Shown piece after piece: positions 1-8,118 of a DNA stretch of 64,000 bases. The stretch covers positions 64,313-128,312 of the forward strand of contig NZ_CP046198.1 of the NCBI RefSeq assembly GCF_012569285.1, read 5' to 3'. Numbering within the stretch: the stretch's first letter is position 1; the number at the start of each line of letters is the position of its first letter. Position numbers and translations under genes: made by a program. The DNA is from Enterobacteriaceae endosymbiont of Donacia proxima. Lineage in GTDB: Bacteria; Pseudomonadota; Gammaproteobacteria; Enterobacterales; Enterobacteriaceae. The notes beneath the pieces are model-generated. The model was not told the DNA's origin. It did no database searches and saw nothing but the letters and a program-made list of their open reading frames with translations.

Positions 1-347
1 GATGCTTTTTCTATTTTTTTAAGTATAATATCTGTAATTAATACAGAATTTATAAATGTTTCACCACCATGAACTATACGATGACCAACACCTATAATAT
101 TATTATATAGTAAATATTTTTTTAATATTTTTTCTACTAAATAATCTAATATAAATTTATGAGTTATTTTATTATAAAATTTAATTTTATGTTTTTTATC
201 ATTAAAATTCCATATAATAGAAGCGCTATTATTATAATAATTTTCAGCTAAACCAAATAATAAAATTTTTTTTTTAATAGGATTTATAACTGAAAATTTT
301 AAAGAAGAACTACCACAATTAATTACAAATATTAATTTATCAAACAT
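1..347 (-). CDS. ackA: acetate kinase, N-terminal part (cut by window edge)
   Basis: Acetate kinase interconverts acetyl phosphate + ADP and acetate + ATP in the cytoplasm. Reading leftward from the ATG at 345-347, the first 115 codons carry the family signature NCGSSSLKF at the N terminus, then GLAE and the motif GHRIVHGGE, aligning without gaps to the N-terminal quarter of the E. coli enzyme. The rest lies outside the window, so completeness cannot be judged. No pta is visible because the downstream side is cut off. It implies that acetyl-CoA overflow to acetate yields ATP. Confidence 0.95.
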   Translation of the reverse strand, partial: MFDKLIFVINCGSSSLKFSVINPIKKKILLFGLAENYYNNSASIIWNFNDKKHKIKFYNKITHKFILDYLVEKILKKYLLYNNIIGVGHRIVHGGETFINSVLITDIILKKIEKA

Positions 348-488
348 TGCATATCCTAAAATATATATTTTATATATAATTAATAATTATATATAAAAAA
401 ATAATAAAATTATATATAAAAAATATTACAAAAATCCCAAAATATATTATATACATAATTAATAATTTATTATATAATTATTTTGCTT

Positions 489-559
489 GGCGCATTGGCA
501 GAATGGTTATGCAGAGGATTGCAAATCCTTTTATTTCGGTTCAATTCCGGGATGCGCCT
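489..559 (+). tRNA. cysT: tRNA-Cys (GCA)
   Basis: The cloverleaf folds with acceptor GGCGCAT pairing with ATGCGCC and an anticodon stem-loop GGATTGCAAATCC giving anticodon GCA. T559 is the discriminator, the U73 expected for tRNA-Cys. CCA is not encoded. It stands 11 nt before tRNA-Leu, as in the E. coli glyW-cysT-leuZ operon, but no tRNA-Gly precedes it here. Confidence 0.95.
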
Positions 560-570
560 AAGTTATTTTT

Positions 571-657
571 GCCCAGATGGTGGAATTGGTAGACACAAGG
601 GACTTAAAATCCCTCGGCATTCACATTGCTATGCGGGTTCAATTCCCGCTCTGGGTA
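571..657 (+). tRNA. leuZ: tRNA-Leu (UAA)
   Basis: This is a class II tRNA of 87 nt with a long variable arm. The anticodon stem GGGA/TCCC encloses a loop with TAA at the anticodon, and the T-arm is GCGGGTTCAATTCCCGC. The first acceptor pair is G-T and A657 is the discriminator. CCA is not encoded. It decodes UUA, by far the most used Leu codon in this genome, and is probably co-transcribed with the preceding tRNA-Cys. Confidence 0.95.
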
Positions 658-675
658 AAAAATATAATAAATATT

Positions 676-1146
676 TTATAAAAAATATTTATATTTATAT
701 AAAATATTATTAAAAAAAATAAATAGTAATGATTTATTATTAGTTAATAATATATAATTATATAATTTTTTATCTATATAATTTAATGAATATAATAAAA
801 TTAATATTATTAAACATCCTTTAAATAATCCAAAAAATAATCCTAATATTCGATTAATATTATTTATATAAATATTTTTAATTCTAAAATTTAAATAATT
901 ATTAATAATACATCCTATTACTAGAATAAATATAAAATAAAAAAATAATAAAATAATCTTTTTAAAATAAAAAATATTTATATCTATTTTTTTTTCAAAA
1001 AAAACATAATGATAATATTTTTTAAAAAAATAAAAAGATAAGAACCATATAAATATAGTTAATATCTCATTTATAAGACCTTTAAAAAAACTAATTATGG
1101 AAAAATATATTAATATAAATATAAATAAATAATCAATTATTAACAT
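676..1146 (-). CDS. cvpA: CvpA family inner-membrane protein
   Basis: This 156-aa protein has about four hydrophobic helices and matches the E. coli colicin V production protein in length and layout. It begins with an IDY-containing first helix, has a conserved GLINE segment after it (GFVRE in E. coli), and an RILGLFFGLFKG segment (RVLGICFGALRG in E. coli) before the last helix. In E. coli CvpA affects envelope homeostasis and colicin V export; its biochemical activity is not settled. The neighbours dedA, accD, folC, dedD and purF of E. coli are gone, leaving cvpA next to truA. The family call is based on motif positions because overall identity is low. Confidence 0.8.
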   Translation of the reverse strand: MLIIDYLFIFILIYFSIISFFKGLINEILTIFIWFLSFYFFKKYYHYVFFEKKIDINIFYFKKIILLFFYFIFILVIGCIINNYLNFRIKNIYINNINRILGLFFGLFKGCLIILILLYSLNYIDKKLYNYILLTNNKSLLFIFFNNILYKYKYFL

Positions 1147-1251
1147 GTAAATGTATATTTTCTTTCTTAAATAAAATAAGATAACATATTTAGATTAATT
1201 TTTGAAAACTGTAAAGTTTTTAAAATTTTTACATTTAAAATAAAAATATTA

Positions 1252-2076
1252 CTAAATTAATTTTTTTAAAATTAAATATGAATTATAATCAGAATAGGGA
1301 ATGCCAAAATGTTTTGGATATTCGACTTCTGTTAAAAATAAACCATTAGGTTTTACCGTAGAAGCTGCTTTCGTTCTATTTTTAATTTTAATTAATTCTG
1401 ATAACCAATTTTCTTTTTGTCTCCCGATGCCAATTTCTATTAAACTACCTATAATATTTCTGACCATATGATATAAAAAAGCATTCGCTTTTATATCTAT
1501 AAAAATATAATTTCCATATTTTTTAATATTACAATATATAATTTTTCTGAAAGAAGAATTATTTGTTTTTTTACCAGATTGAAAAGATGAAAAATCATGT
1601 TCTCCTAATAAATATTGTATTGCATTTTTCATTTTTATGATGTTTAAATTTTTTTTATATAAAGTAACTAGATCATTAAATATAGCAGATTTATATCTAT
1701 TATTATAAATAATATAAATATATCTACGAGATAAAGCACTAAATCTAGCATGAAAATCTTTTTTTACAGAAATTATCCATTTTATTGCTATATCTTTAGG
1801 TAAAAGACTATTTATACCTAAAATCCAAGATTTTTCGCTTCTAAAACTAAATGTTTCAAAATGAATTACTTGTCCTATACTATGTACACCTACATCAGTT
1901 CTCCCTGCACAAAAAACAATTATATTATGATTAGCAATTTTAGAAATAACTTTTTCTAAACATCCTTGTATTGTTTTTTTATAATTTATATTCTGTTTTT
2001 GCCATCCATGATAATTAGTACCGTTATATTCTACTCCTAATGCAAATTTATATTTTTTTTTAAAATTAATATTCAT
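1252..2076 (-). CDS. truA: tRNA pseudouridine(38-40) synthase TruA
   Basis: TruA converts uridines 38-40 of the tRNA anticodon stem to pseudouridine. The 274-aa product has the full family length (270 in E. coli). The catalytic Asp is D61 in the motif AGRTDVGVH, and the C-terminal LYHMVRNIIGSL and GLFLTEVEYP segments are conserved. The start is the ATG at 2076. It is a single gene with its own spacers on both sides. Retention fits the general persistence of anticodon-loop modification enzymes in reduced genomes. Confidence 0.95.
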   Translation of the reverse strand: MNINFKKKYKFALGVEYNGTNYHGWQKQNINYKKTIQGCLEKVISKIANHNIIVFCAGRTDVGVHSIGQVIHFETFSFRSEKSWILGINSLLPKDIAIKWIISVKKDFHARFSALSRRYIYIIYNNRYKSAIFNDLVTLYKKNLNIIKMKNAIQYLLGEHDFSSFQSGKKTNNSSFRKIIYCNIKKYGNYIFIDIKANAFLYHMVRNIIGSLIEIGIGRQKENWLSELIKIKNRTKAASTVKPNGLFLTEVEYPKHFGIPYSDYNSYLILKKLI

Positions 2077-2209
2077 ATTTTTTTACATAACTAAATAATT
2101 TTATTCTGTTTAGTATTTTACTAAAAATTTAGTTACATTTTTAAAAAAAATTATATAAAATATTATTTTAATAAATCTTGTTTAAAATATCTAATAAAAT
2201 TAAAATTCT

Positions 2210-3439
2210 ATGAGTATAGATATGATAAAAATATATAAAAAATTTAATAAATTTATTTTTACAATGATAAAATCAATAATTATTATATTTATAATACATC
2301 CAACAATTATATATGCTAATGAAGATATATTTAATGTTGAAATACAACCGAATATTAATGCTAGATCTTATATTTTAATAGATTATAATACAGGAATAAT
2401 TTTAACTGAAAAAAATTCAAATGAAACTCAAAAACCAGCTAGTTTAGCAAAAATTATGACTAGTTATGTAATTGGAAAAGCTTTAGCTAAAGGGAAATTA
2501 AATCGTAATGATGTTGTTACTATTAGTAAAAACGCTTGGGCAACGGGTAATAATGAATTTAATGGTTCATCATTAATGTTTTTAAAGATAGGAGATCGGA
2601 TTTCTGTAAATTATTTAATAAAAGGTATTATATTACAATCAGGAAATGATGCTTGTGTTGCTATAGCTGAATATATATCTGGAAGTCAACAAAATTTTGT
2701 AAATTTAATGAATTTTTATGCGAAAAAAATAGGATTAAAAAATACTGTTTTTAAAAATGTACATGGATTAGATGAATTAGGGCAATATACTACAGCACAA
2801 GATATAGCTATTATGGGAAAGTCTTTAATAAAAGACTTTCCTTATGAATACTCTATTTATAAAGAAAAAAGTTTTACTTTTAATAATATTCATCAAAAAA
2901 ATCGTAATTTATTATTATGGGATAAAAATCTAAATGTAGATGGAATTAAAACAGGTCATACAAAAGATGCTGGCTATAATATTATAGCTTCTGCAACAAA
3001 AAATAATATGAGATTAATTGTTGTTATATTAGGTGATAAAACAGAACAAGATCGTAAAAAAAATAGTAAAAAATTATTAAATTGGGGTTTCGAAACATTT
3101 CGTACAATTAATCCAATTAAAAAATATCAAAAACTAGCTTCTATTCCAATATTATATGGTAAACAATCATATGTAAGAATTGGAATTAAAAAAGATGTAT
3201 ATTTAACAATTTTTAAAAATCAAGAAAAAAAAATAAAAATTTTATATCATATTAAAAATAATAAAATTTTTGCTCCTATATATAAAAATCAAATATTAGG
3301 ACATATAACTTTTTTAATTAATAATCATATAATTGTAAATTATCCATTAATTGCAATAGAAAATGTTCCCAAAGGAAATTTTTTTGTTTGTTTTTTAGAT
3401 TATATAAGATTATTATTAAGTAAATGGATAAAACAATAA
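2210..3439 (+). CDS. dacA: D-alanyl-D-alanine carboxypeptidase (PBP5 type)
   Basis: This periplasmic, membrane-anchored serine carboxypeptidase trims the terminal D-Ala from peptidoglycan pentapeptides. All three penicillin-binding motifs are intact: SLAK (S78-K81), SGN (144-146) and KTG (247-249). A hydrophobic signal peptide ends near residue 37 (YANED), and the last ~18 residues form the amphipathic membrane anchor seen in E. coli PBP5. Length is 409 against 403. An internal ATG at 2264 would give a more typical signal-peptide length and may be the real start. It shows that the cell still matures peptidoglycan. It precedes lipB and lipA as in E. coli, without ybeD between them. Confidence 0.95.
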   Translation: MSIDMIKIYKKFNKFIFTMIKSIIIIFIIHPTIIYANEDIFNVEIQPNINARSYILIDYNTGIILTEKNSNETQKPASLAKIMTSYVIGKALAKGKLNRNDVVTISKNAWATGNNEFNGSSLMFLKIGDRISVNYLIKGIILQSGNDACVAIAEYISGSQQNFVNLMNFYAKKIGLKNTVFKNVHGLDELGQYTTAQDIAIMGKSLIKDFPYEYSIYKEKSFTFNNIHQKNRNLLLWDKNLNVDGIKTGHTKDAGYNIIASATKNNMRLIVVILGDKTEQDRKKNSKKLLNWGFETFRTINPIKKYQKLASIPILYGKQSYVRIGIKKDVYLTIFKNQEKKIKILYHIKNNKIFAPIYKNQILGHITFLINNHIIVNYPLIAIENVPKGNFFVCFLDYIRLLLSKWIKQ

Positions 3440-3476
3440 AAAATTTATATAAATTCTAAAATATGAATATATAGTA

Positions 3477-4100
3477 ATGTTTAATAAAAATTTTCTTATA
3501 AGAAATCTTGGAATAGAACCTTGGAATTATACTTATAAAAAAATGTGTAATTTTAATTATACAAGATCTAAAAAAACTTTAGATGAAATCTGGTTAGTTG
3601 AACATTATCCTGTTTTTACTCAAGGAAAATTATCTGATCCAAAAGATATTATTAATTATAATCATAATATACCTATATTTTGTACTGATAGAGGAGGTAA
3701 AATTACTTATCATGCTCCAGGACAGCAAATTATGTATATTTTAATTGATTTAAAAAGAAGAAAACTTAATATTAAATCTTTAATTTTTATTTTAAAACAA
3801 ATAATTATAAAAATATTATTATATTTTAATATATCATCTAATCCATCTTTTAATGATATTTCTGGTGTATATATAAATAATAAAAAAATAGCATCTATAG
3901 GTATAAAAATTTCTAAAGGATGTACTTTACATGGAATATCATTTAATATTAACATGGATTTATTACCTTTTAATTATATTAATCCATGTGGTTTAAAAAA
4001 ATTAAAAATGGTAAATTTAAAAAATTATATTTATAACATAAAAATGTTTAAAATTAGAAAATTTTTAATAAATGAATTTCTATTATTAATAGATAATTAA
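3477..4100 (+). CDS. lipB: octanoyl-ACP:protein N-octanoyltransferase LipB
   Basis: LipB moves octanoate from acyl-ACP to lipoyl domains of 2-oxoacid dehydrogenases. The hallmark DRGGKITYHAPGQQ is present (residues 71-84), with catalytic Lys137 in KKIASIG and catalytic Cys171 in NPCG. Length is 207 aa (213 in E. coli). It lies 37 nt after dacA and 86 nt before lipA, so donor and sulphur-insertion enzymes are neighbours. The octanoyl donor would come from the fatty-acid cluster at 14.5-18 kb. Confidence 0.95.
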   Translation: MFNKNFLIRNLGIEPWNYTYKKMCNFNYTRSKKTLDEIWLVEHYPVFTQGKLSDPKDIINYNHNIPIFCTDRGGKITYHAPGQQIMYILIDLKRRKLNIKSLIFILKQIIIKILLYFNISSNPSFNDISGVYINNKKIASIGIKISKGCTLHGISFNINMDLLPFNYINPCGLKKLKMVNLKNYIYNIKMFKIRKFLINEFLLLIDN

Positions 4101-4186
4101 TATAAAAATTGATATTTTATTTTTTTAAAACATAATTTTATAATGTATATTATATTTACTTATTTTAATATACTTTATATAAAAAT

Positions 4187-5056
4187 ATGAAACAAAAAAT
4201 TTTAAAAAAACCTAGTTGGCTTAAAATTAAATTCTCAATAAAAAATATTAATAAAATAAAAAAAATAAAATCTTTTTTAAAACAAAATAAATTACATACA
4301 ATTTGTGAAGAAGCTTCATGTCCTAATTTAATAGAATGTTTTAGTAAAGGACAATTAACTTTTATGATTTTAGGTAATATATGTACAAGAAATTGTCTAT
4401 ATTGTAATGTTATACATGGTAGACCAAAAATAAATTATGATAAACATGAAGCTTCTAAATTAGCTAACATTATTTCCTTAATGAAATTAAAATACATTGT
4501 CATTACTTCCGTTACTCGTGATGATTTACATGATGGAGGTGCACAACAATTTGTTAATTGTATAAAAAAAATACGTGAAAAAAATTCTAAAACTAAAATA
4601 GAAATTTTAGTTCCTGATTTTAAAAATTGTACTAAAAAAGCTTTACAAATATTTAGTAATTCTTTACCTGATGTTTTTAATCATAATATAGAAACAGTAG
4701 AACGTTTATATAAACAAATACGACCCGCAGGAAGATATAAAAAATCTTTAATTTTATTAAATAGATTTAAATTTTTATTTCCTAAAATTTTAACTAAATC
4801 AGGATTAATGGTTGGTTTAGGTGAAACAAAAGAAGAATTATTTTATACAATAAAAGATTTAAAATATAATGGGGTTGATATTTTAACTATAGGACAATAC
4901 TTACAACCAAGTAAGTATCATATACCTGTATCAAAATACATTAGTTTAAGTGAATTTAATGAAATTAAAATTAGAGCAAAAAAAATTGGTTTTAAAAAAA
5001 TAGTATGTGGACCTTTTGTTCGTTCTTCATATAATGCAAAAAATTATTTTTCTTAA
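4187..5056 (+). CDS. lipA: lipoyl synthase LipA (radical SAM)
   Basis: LipA inserts two sulphurs into protein-bound octanoyl groups. Both iron-sulphur motifs are complete: C40-x4-C45-x5-C51 for the auxiliary cluster and C66-x3-C70-x2-C73 for the SAM cluster. The C-terminal RSSY motif that binds the auxiliary cluster is also present. At 289 aa it is about 30 residues shorter than E. coli LipA, because the variable N-terminal extension is missing; the conserved part starts at once with the KPSWLKIK segment. With lipB it forms the endogenous lipoylation route. Confidence 0.96.
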   Translation: MKQKILKKPSWLKIKFSIKNINKIKKIKSFLKQNKLHTICEEASCPNLIECFSKGQLTFMILGNICTRNCLYCNVIHGRPKINYDKHEASKLANIISLMKLKYIVITSVTRDDLHDGGAQQFVNCIKKIREKNSKTKIEILVPDFKNCTKKALQIFSNSLPDVFNHNIETVERLYKQIRPAGRYKKSLILLNRFKFLFPKILTKSGLMVGLGETKEELFYTIKDLKYNGVDILTIGQYLQPSKYHIPVSKYISLSEFNEIKIRAKKIGFKKIVCGPFVRSSYNAKNYFS

Positions 5057-5073
5057 AATTAATAAATAAATAA

Positions 5074-5192
5074 TGCCCCTGAAAATTTTATTTTTTATTA
5101 AAATCATTTAAAATTCTTTTATTTATTCTAGATAAATAAAATTTATTTTATAATTTTAAATAGTTAAAAATTCTAAAAATTTATCAGAGGCA
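5074..5192. other. lipA-cspE intergenic segment closed by an imperfect stem
   Basis: The ends of this gene-free segment are nearly complementary: TGCCCCTGAAAATTTT at 5074-5089 against AAAATTTATCAGAGGCA at 5176-5192, with one mismatch and one bulged A. The GC-rich terminal pairs stand out in an intergenic region that is otherwise almost all A/T. It lies downstream of both convergent genes, lipA (+) and cspE (-). It could be a 3'-UTR structure of cspE or a small RNA; I cannot match it to a known RNA. Confidence 0.3.
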
Positions 5193-5230
5193 AATAATAT
5201 TTTGAACCTTTTCCAACTAACTAAATAAAT

Positions 5231-5440
5231 TTAAATAGCAACAACATTAGCTGCAGAAGGTCCTTTGGCTCCGTTAGTAATTTCAAATTCTACTTTTTGG
5301 CCTTCAGTTAATGTTTTAAAACCACTACTTTGAATAGCAGAAAAATGTACAAAAACATCTTTGCTACCATCTTCAGGAGTAATGAAACCAAAACCTTTAG
5401 ATTCATTAAACCACTTAACGTTACCTTTAATCTTGGACAT
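5231..5440 (-). CDS. cspE: cold-shock-like RNA chaperone CspE/CspC
   Basis: This 69-aa single cold-shock domain protein melts RNA secondary structure. RNP1 (KGFGFI) and RNP2 (VFVHF) are intact. The sequence is almost identical to E. coli CspE, far closer than its neighbours are to their E. coli counterparts, and its codons are visibly richer in G/C. I start it at the ATG at 5440, matching E. coli MSKIKG, and not at an in-frame TTG three bases upstream; an AAGG stands about ten bases before that ATG. In E. coli cspE also lies near lipA. Confidence 0.95.
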   Translation of the reverse strand: MSKIKGNVKWFNESKGFGFITPEDGSKDVFVHFSAIQSSGFKTLTEGQKVEFEITNGAKGPSAANVVAI

Positions 5441-5465
5441 CAATTATTACCTTTACATAAAAATA

Positions 5466-5482
5466 GACACTGGAATTGTGTC
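5466..5482 (-). other. small hairpin in the cspE leader
   Basis: GACAC and GTGTC (5466-5470 and 5478-5482) form a 5-bp GC-containing stem around a 7-nt loop, about 25 nt before the cspE start on the transcribed minus strand. Cold-shock mRNAs often carry structured 5' leaders, so this may be one. The stem is short and may be chance. Confidence 0.25.
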
Positions 5483-5536
5483 ATATAAAAGTACATCAAT
5501 TAATAATACATTTGTCTAGTGAAAGAAATCAAAAAG

Positions 5537-5550
5537 CTGATAAATATCAA
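5537..5550. promoter_or_regulatory. possible FNR-like box between cspE and fabI
   Basis: CTGATAAATATCAA differs at one position from the FNR consensus TTGAT-N4-ATCAA. It lies about 97 nt before the cspE start and 90 nt before the fabI start in the divergent spacer. A functional-looking FNR is encoded at 9.6-10.3 kb. In such AT-rich DNA a one-mismatch site can easily arise by chance, so this is a weak candidate. Confidence 0.2.
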
Positions 5551-5639
5551 ATTTTTTAAAAAAATATTTAATTTTATTATATTTTTTTTTTAATTTTAAT
5601 AAAAATACTAATAAAATATAAAATTTTTTAGGAAAAAAA

Positions 5640-6419
5640 ATGTATTTATTATTAGGAAAAAAAATATTAATTACAGGTATTTTAAATAAATTATCAATTG
5701 CTTATGGTATAGCTCGTATTATGTATAAATACAAAGCAGATTTAATTTTTACATATCAAAAAAATAAAAATAAAAATAAAATAGAAAAATTAGTAAAAAA
5801 TATGACAAAATATCCAATAATAAAGTGTGATGTATCTAAAGATAAAGATATTAAATTTTTATTTTTTAAAATATCTAAAATCTGGAAAAAATTTGATGGT
5901 TTTGTTCATTCTATTGCTTTTACTCCTGAAAATACATTAAAAAAAAATTTTTTAAATACATCTCGTTTAGAATTCCAAATTTCTCATGATATTAATTCTT
6001 ATACTTTATTAAATATGGTAAAAGAGTGTATAAATATATTACATAATAAATCTTCAATTATAGTATTAACTTATGTAGGATCACAAAATTTTGTACAAAA
6101 TTACAATGTAATGGGTTTAGCAAAAGCTTCATTAGAAGCTAATATTCGTTATATAGCATGTAATATTGGACATAAAAATATTAGAATTAATGGAATATCT
6201 CCTTCACCAATAAAAACTATTGCTTCTTCTAGAATAAAAAATATTAATTCTATAATTAAGTTGTATAAAAAAAAAAGTCCTTTACATGAATCTATTACAA
6301 TAGATCATATTGGTAATGTTGCTACTTTTTTAGCTTCTGATTTATCTTTAGGTATTACAGGAGAAATTATTTATTTAGATTCTGGATTTCACCTTCAAAT
6401 TATTAATAATATTAAATAA
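5640..6419 (+). CDS. fabI: enoyl-[acyl-carrier-protein] reductase FabI
   Basis: FabI is the NADH-dependent reductase that completes each fatty-acid elongation cycle. The short-chain dehydrogenase fold is present with N-terminal LITGILNKLSIAYGIA, and the active-site Tyr-x6-Lys falls in NYNVMGLAKASLEAN. Length is 259 aa (262 in E. coli). A purine-rich TAGGAAAAAAA precedes the ATG. It stands apart from the main fab cluster, as in E. coli, and supplies the only enoyl reductase visible in the window. Confidence 0.96.
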   Translation: MYLLLGKKILITGILNKLSIAYGIARIMYKYKADLIFTYQKNKNKNKIEKLVKNMTKYPIIKCDVSKDKDIKFLFFKISKIWKKFDGFVHSIAFTPENTLKKNFLNTSRLEFQISHDINSYTLLNMVKECINILHNKSSIIVLTYVGSQNFVQNYNVMGLAKASLEANIRYIACNIGHKNIRINGISPSPIKTIASSRIKNINSIIKLYKKKSPLHESITIDHIGNVATFLASDLSLGITGEIIYLDSGFHLQIINNIK

Positions 6420-6554
6420 AAATTTATATATATCTATTTTTATTAAGTAAAATAAAAATTTGAAAAATAATTTAATAAATGATAATTTTAAAATTAAAAT
6501 AAATGTTATTTTTTACATAAAAAATATAATAATTTATAATAGGTTAAGTACTTT

Positions 6555-8105
6555 ATGATGATAATTGGAATACCAAAAGAAAAATATTTTGAGGAAAAAA
6601 GAGTAGCAATGACACCTTTAAATATTAAAAAATTAATAAAATTAGGTTTTAGAATATATATTGAAAAGGGAGCAGGAAATTTATCTTATTTTAATGATCA
6701 AGATTATGAAAATAATGGGGCAAGAATTGTAGAAAATAAAGAAGTTTGGGATGCAAATATAATAATTAAAATTCATCCTATCAATGAAGAAGAAAGTAAA
6801 TTAATAAAAAATAATAGTATATTAATTAGTTTTATTTGGCCTTATCAAAATAAAATACTATTAAATATTTTAGCTAAAAAAAATATTACTACTATTGCAA
6901 TGGATACAATACCTAGAATTTCTAGAGCTCAGGCTTTTGACGCTTTAAGTTCAATGAATAATTTATCTGGTTATAGAAGTATAATTGAATCAATTAATTA
7001 CTTAGGAAGAACTTTAAATGGGCAAATTACTGCTGCAGGTAAAATATTACCAGCTAAAGTTATGGTAGTGGGAGCTGGAGTTGCTGGTTTATCGGCTATC
7101 GGGACAGCAAAAAGTTTAGGAGCAATTGTAATTGCTTTTGATACAAGAAAAGAAGTAAAAGAACAAATCCATAGTATGGGTGCAGAATTTTTAGAATTAA
7201 AAGATCAAGAAAAAAATAATATTCATGAATATGAAACTAATTCATCAAAAAAAAAATCACAATTAATACAAGAATCTTTTAATAAAGTAGTTAAAAAAAC
7301 AGATATTATTATTACAACAGCTATGGTTCCAAATAAAAAAGCACCTATTTTAATTACTAAAAAAATGATTGGATTAATGAAACCTGGTAGTATAATTTTT
7401 GATCTTGCGATTGAAAATGGAGGTAATTGTGAATTAACAAAAAGAAATAAAGTAATTGTTACAGATAATAATATTAAAATTATAGGTTTTGTAAATTTAC
7501 CTAGTAAATTAGCTCCTCAAGCTTCTCAATTATATAGTACAAATATTGTTAATTTAATTAATTTATTATCTAAAAAACATTTAGGTACAATTAATATTGA
7601 TTTAAAAAATGAAATTATTAGGAATATGACTGTAGTTTACAATAATACAATTATATGGCCTGCACCAAAAATTAAACCATCAAAAATAAAAGATAACATA
7701 AAAAAAATAAATAATTCTAAAAATATAAAAAATGTTACAAAAAAAAATAATAATAAATGTTTTTTAACAAATAAATATTTTTTATATATTTTAGGATTAT
7801 TTTCTACATATTATATGACACAATATATTCCTTATGAAGTCATACCTCATTTTATAATTTTTTTATTATCTTGTATAATAGGGTATTATGTAGTATGGAA
7901 TGTTAGTCATACATTACATACACCTTTAATGTCTGTTACAAATGCAATTTCTGGTATTATTATTATTGGTTCTATTTTACAACTTAATAATAATTATTAT
8001 ACTACTATTACATTAGCTTTTTTAGGAACATTACTATCGAGTATTAATATTTTTGGAGGATTAACAATTACTCAACGTATGCTTAAAATGTTTCGTAAAA
8101 ATTAA
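6555..8105 (+). CDS. pntA: NAD(P) transhydrogenase subunit alpha
   Basis: PntA carries the NAD(H)-binding domain I and part of the membrane domain of the proton-translocating transhydrogenase, which makes NADPH from NADH at the expense of the proton gradient. Visible features are the RISRAQ and DALSSM loops, the nucleotide-binding GAGVAGLSAIGTAKSLGA, the NGGNCE segment, and four C-terminal membrane helices ending in QRMLKMFRKN exactly as in E. coli. A Lys/Asn-rich linker near residues 375-400 replaces the E. coli linker. Length is 516 aa (510 in E. coli). pntB follows after 13 nt with a GGAGA ribosome binding site. Confidence 0.97.
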   Translation: MMIIGIPKEKYFEEKRVAMTPLNIKKLIKLGFRIYIEKGAGNLSYFNDQDYENNGARIVENKEVWDANIIIKIHPINEEESKLIKNNSILISFIWPYQNKILLNILAKKNITTIAMDTIPRISRAQAFDALSSMNNLSGYRSIIESINYLGRTLNGQITAAGKILPAKVMVVGAGVAGLSAIGTAKSLGAIVIAFDTRKEVKEQIHSMGAEFLELKDQEKNNIHEYETNSSKKKSQLIQESFNKVVKKTDIIITTAMVPNKKAPILITKKMIGLMKPGSIIFDLAIENGGNCELTKRNKVIVTDNNIKIIGFVNLPSKLAPQASQLYSTNIVNLINLLSKKHLGTINIDLKNEIIRNMTVVYNNTIIWPAPKIKPSKIKDNIKKINNSKNIKNVTKKNNNKCFLTNKYFLYILGLFSTYYMTQYIPYEVIPHFIIFLLSCIIGYYVVWNVSHTLHTPLMSVTNAISGIIIIGSILQLNNNYYTTITLAFLGTLLSSINIFGGLTITQRMLKMFRKN

Positions 8106-8118
8106 GGAGAATTTACAA

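Noticed and set aside
483-713. Open reading frame across 483-713
   Set aside because: It is a chance frame through the tRNA-Cys and tRNA-Leu genes.
3710-3955. Long antisense open frames inside lipB, rne, prmC, hslV, mscS, metK and gyrA
   Set aside because: They mirror strongly conserved genes on the other strand and have no recognisable product, so they are shadow ORFs.
5640-6419. FabI has Ala where E. coli has Gly93 (SIAF for SIGF), a position linked to triclosan resistance
   Set aside because: Alanine at this position is natural in other, triclosan-sensitive FabI proteins, so no resistance claim is justified.
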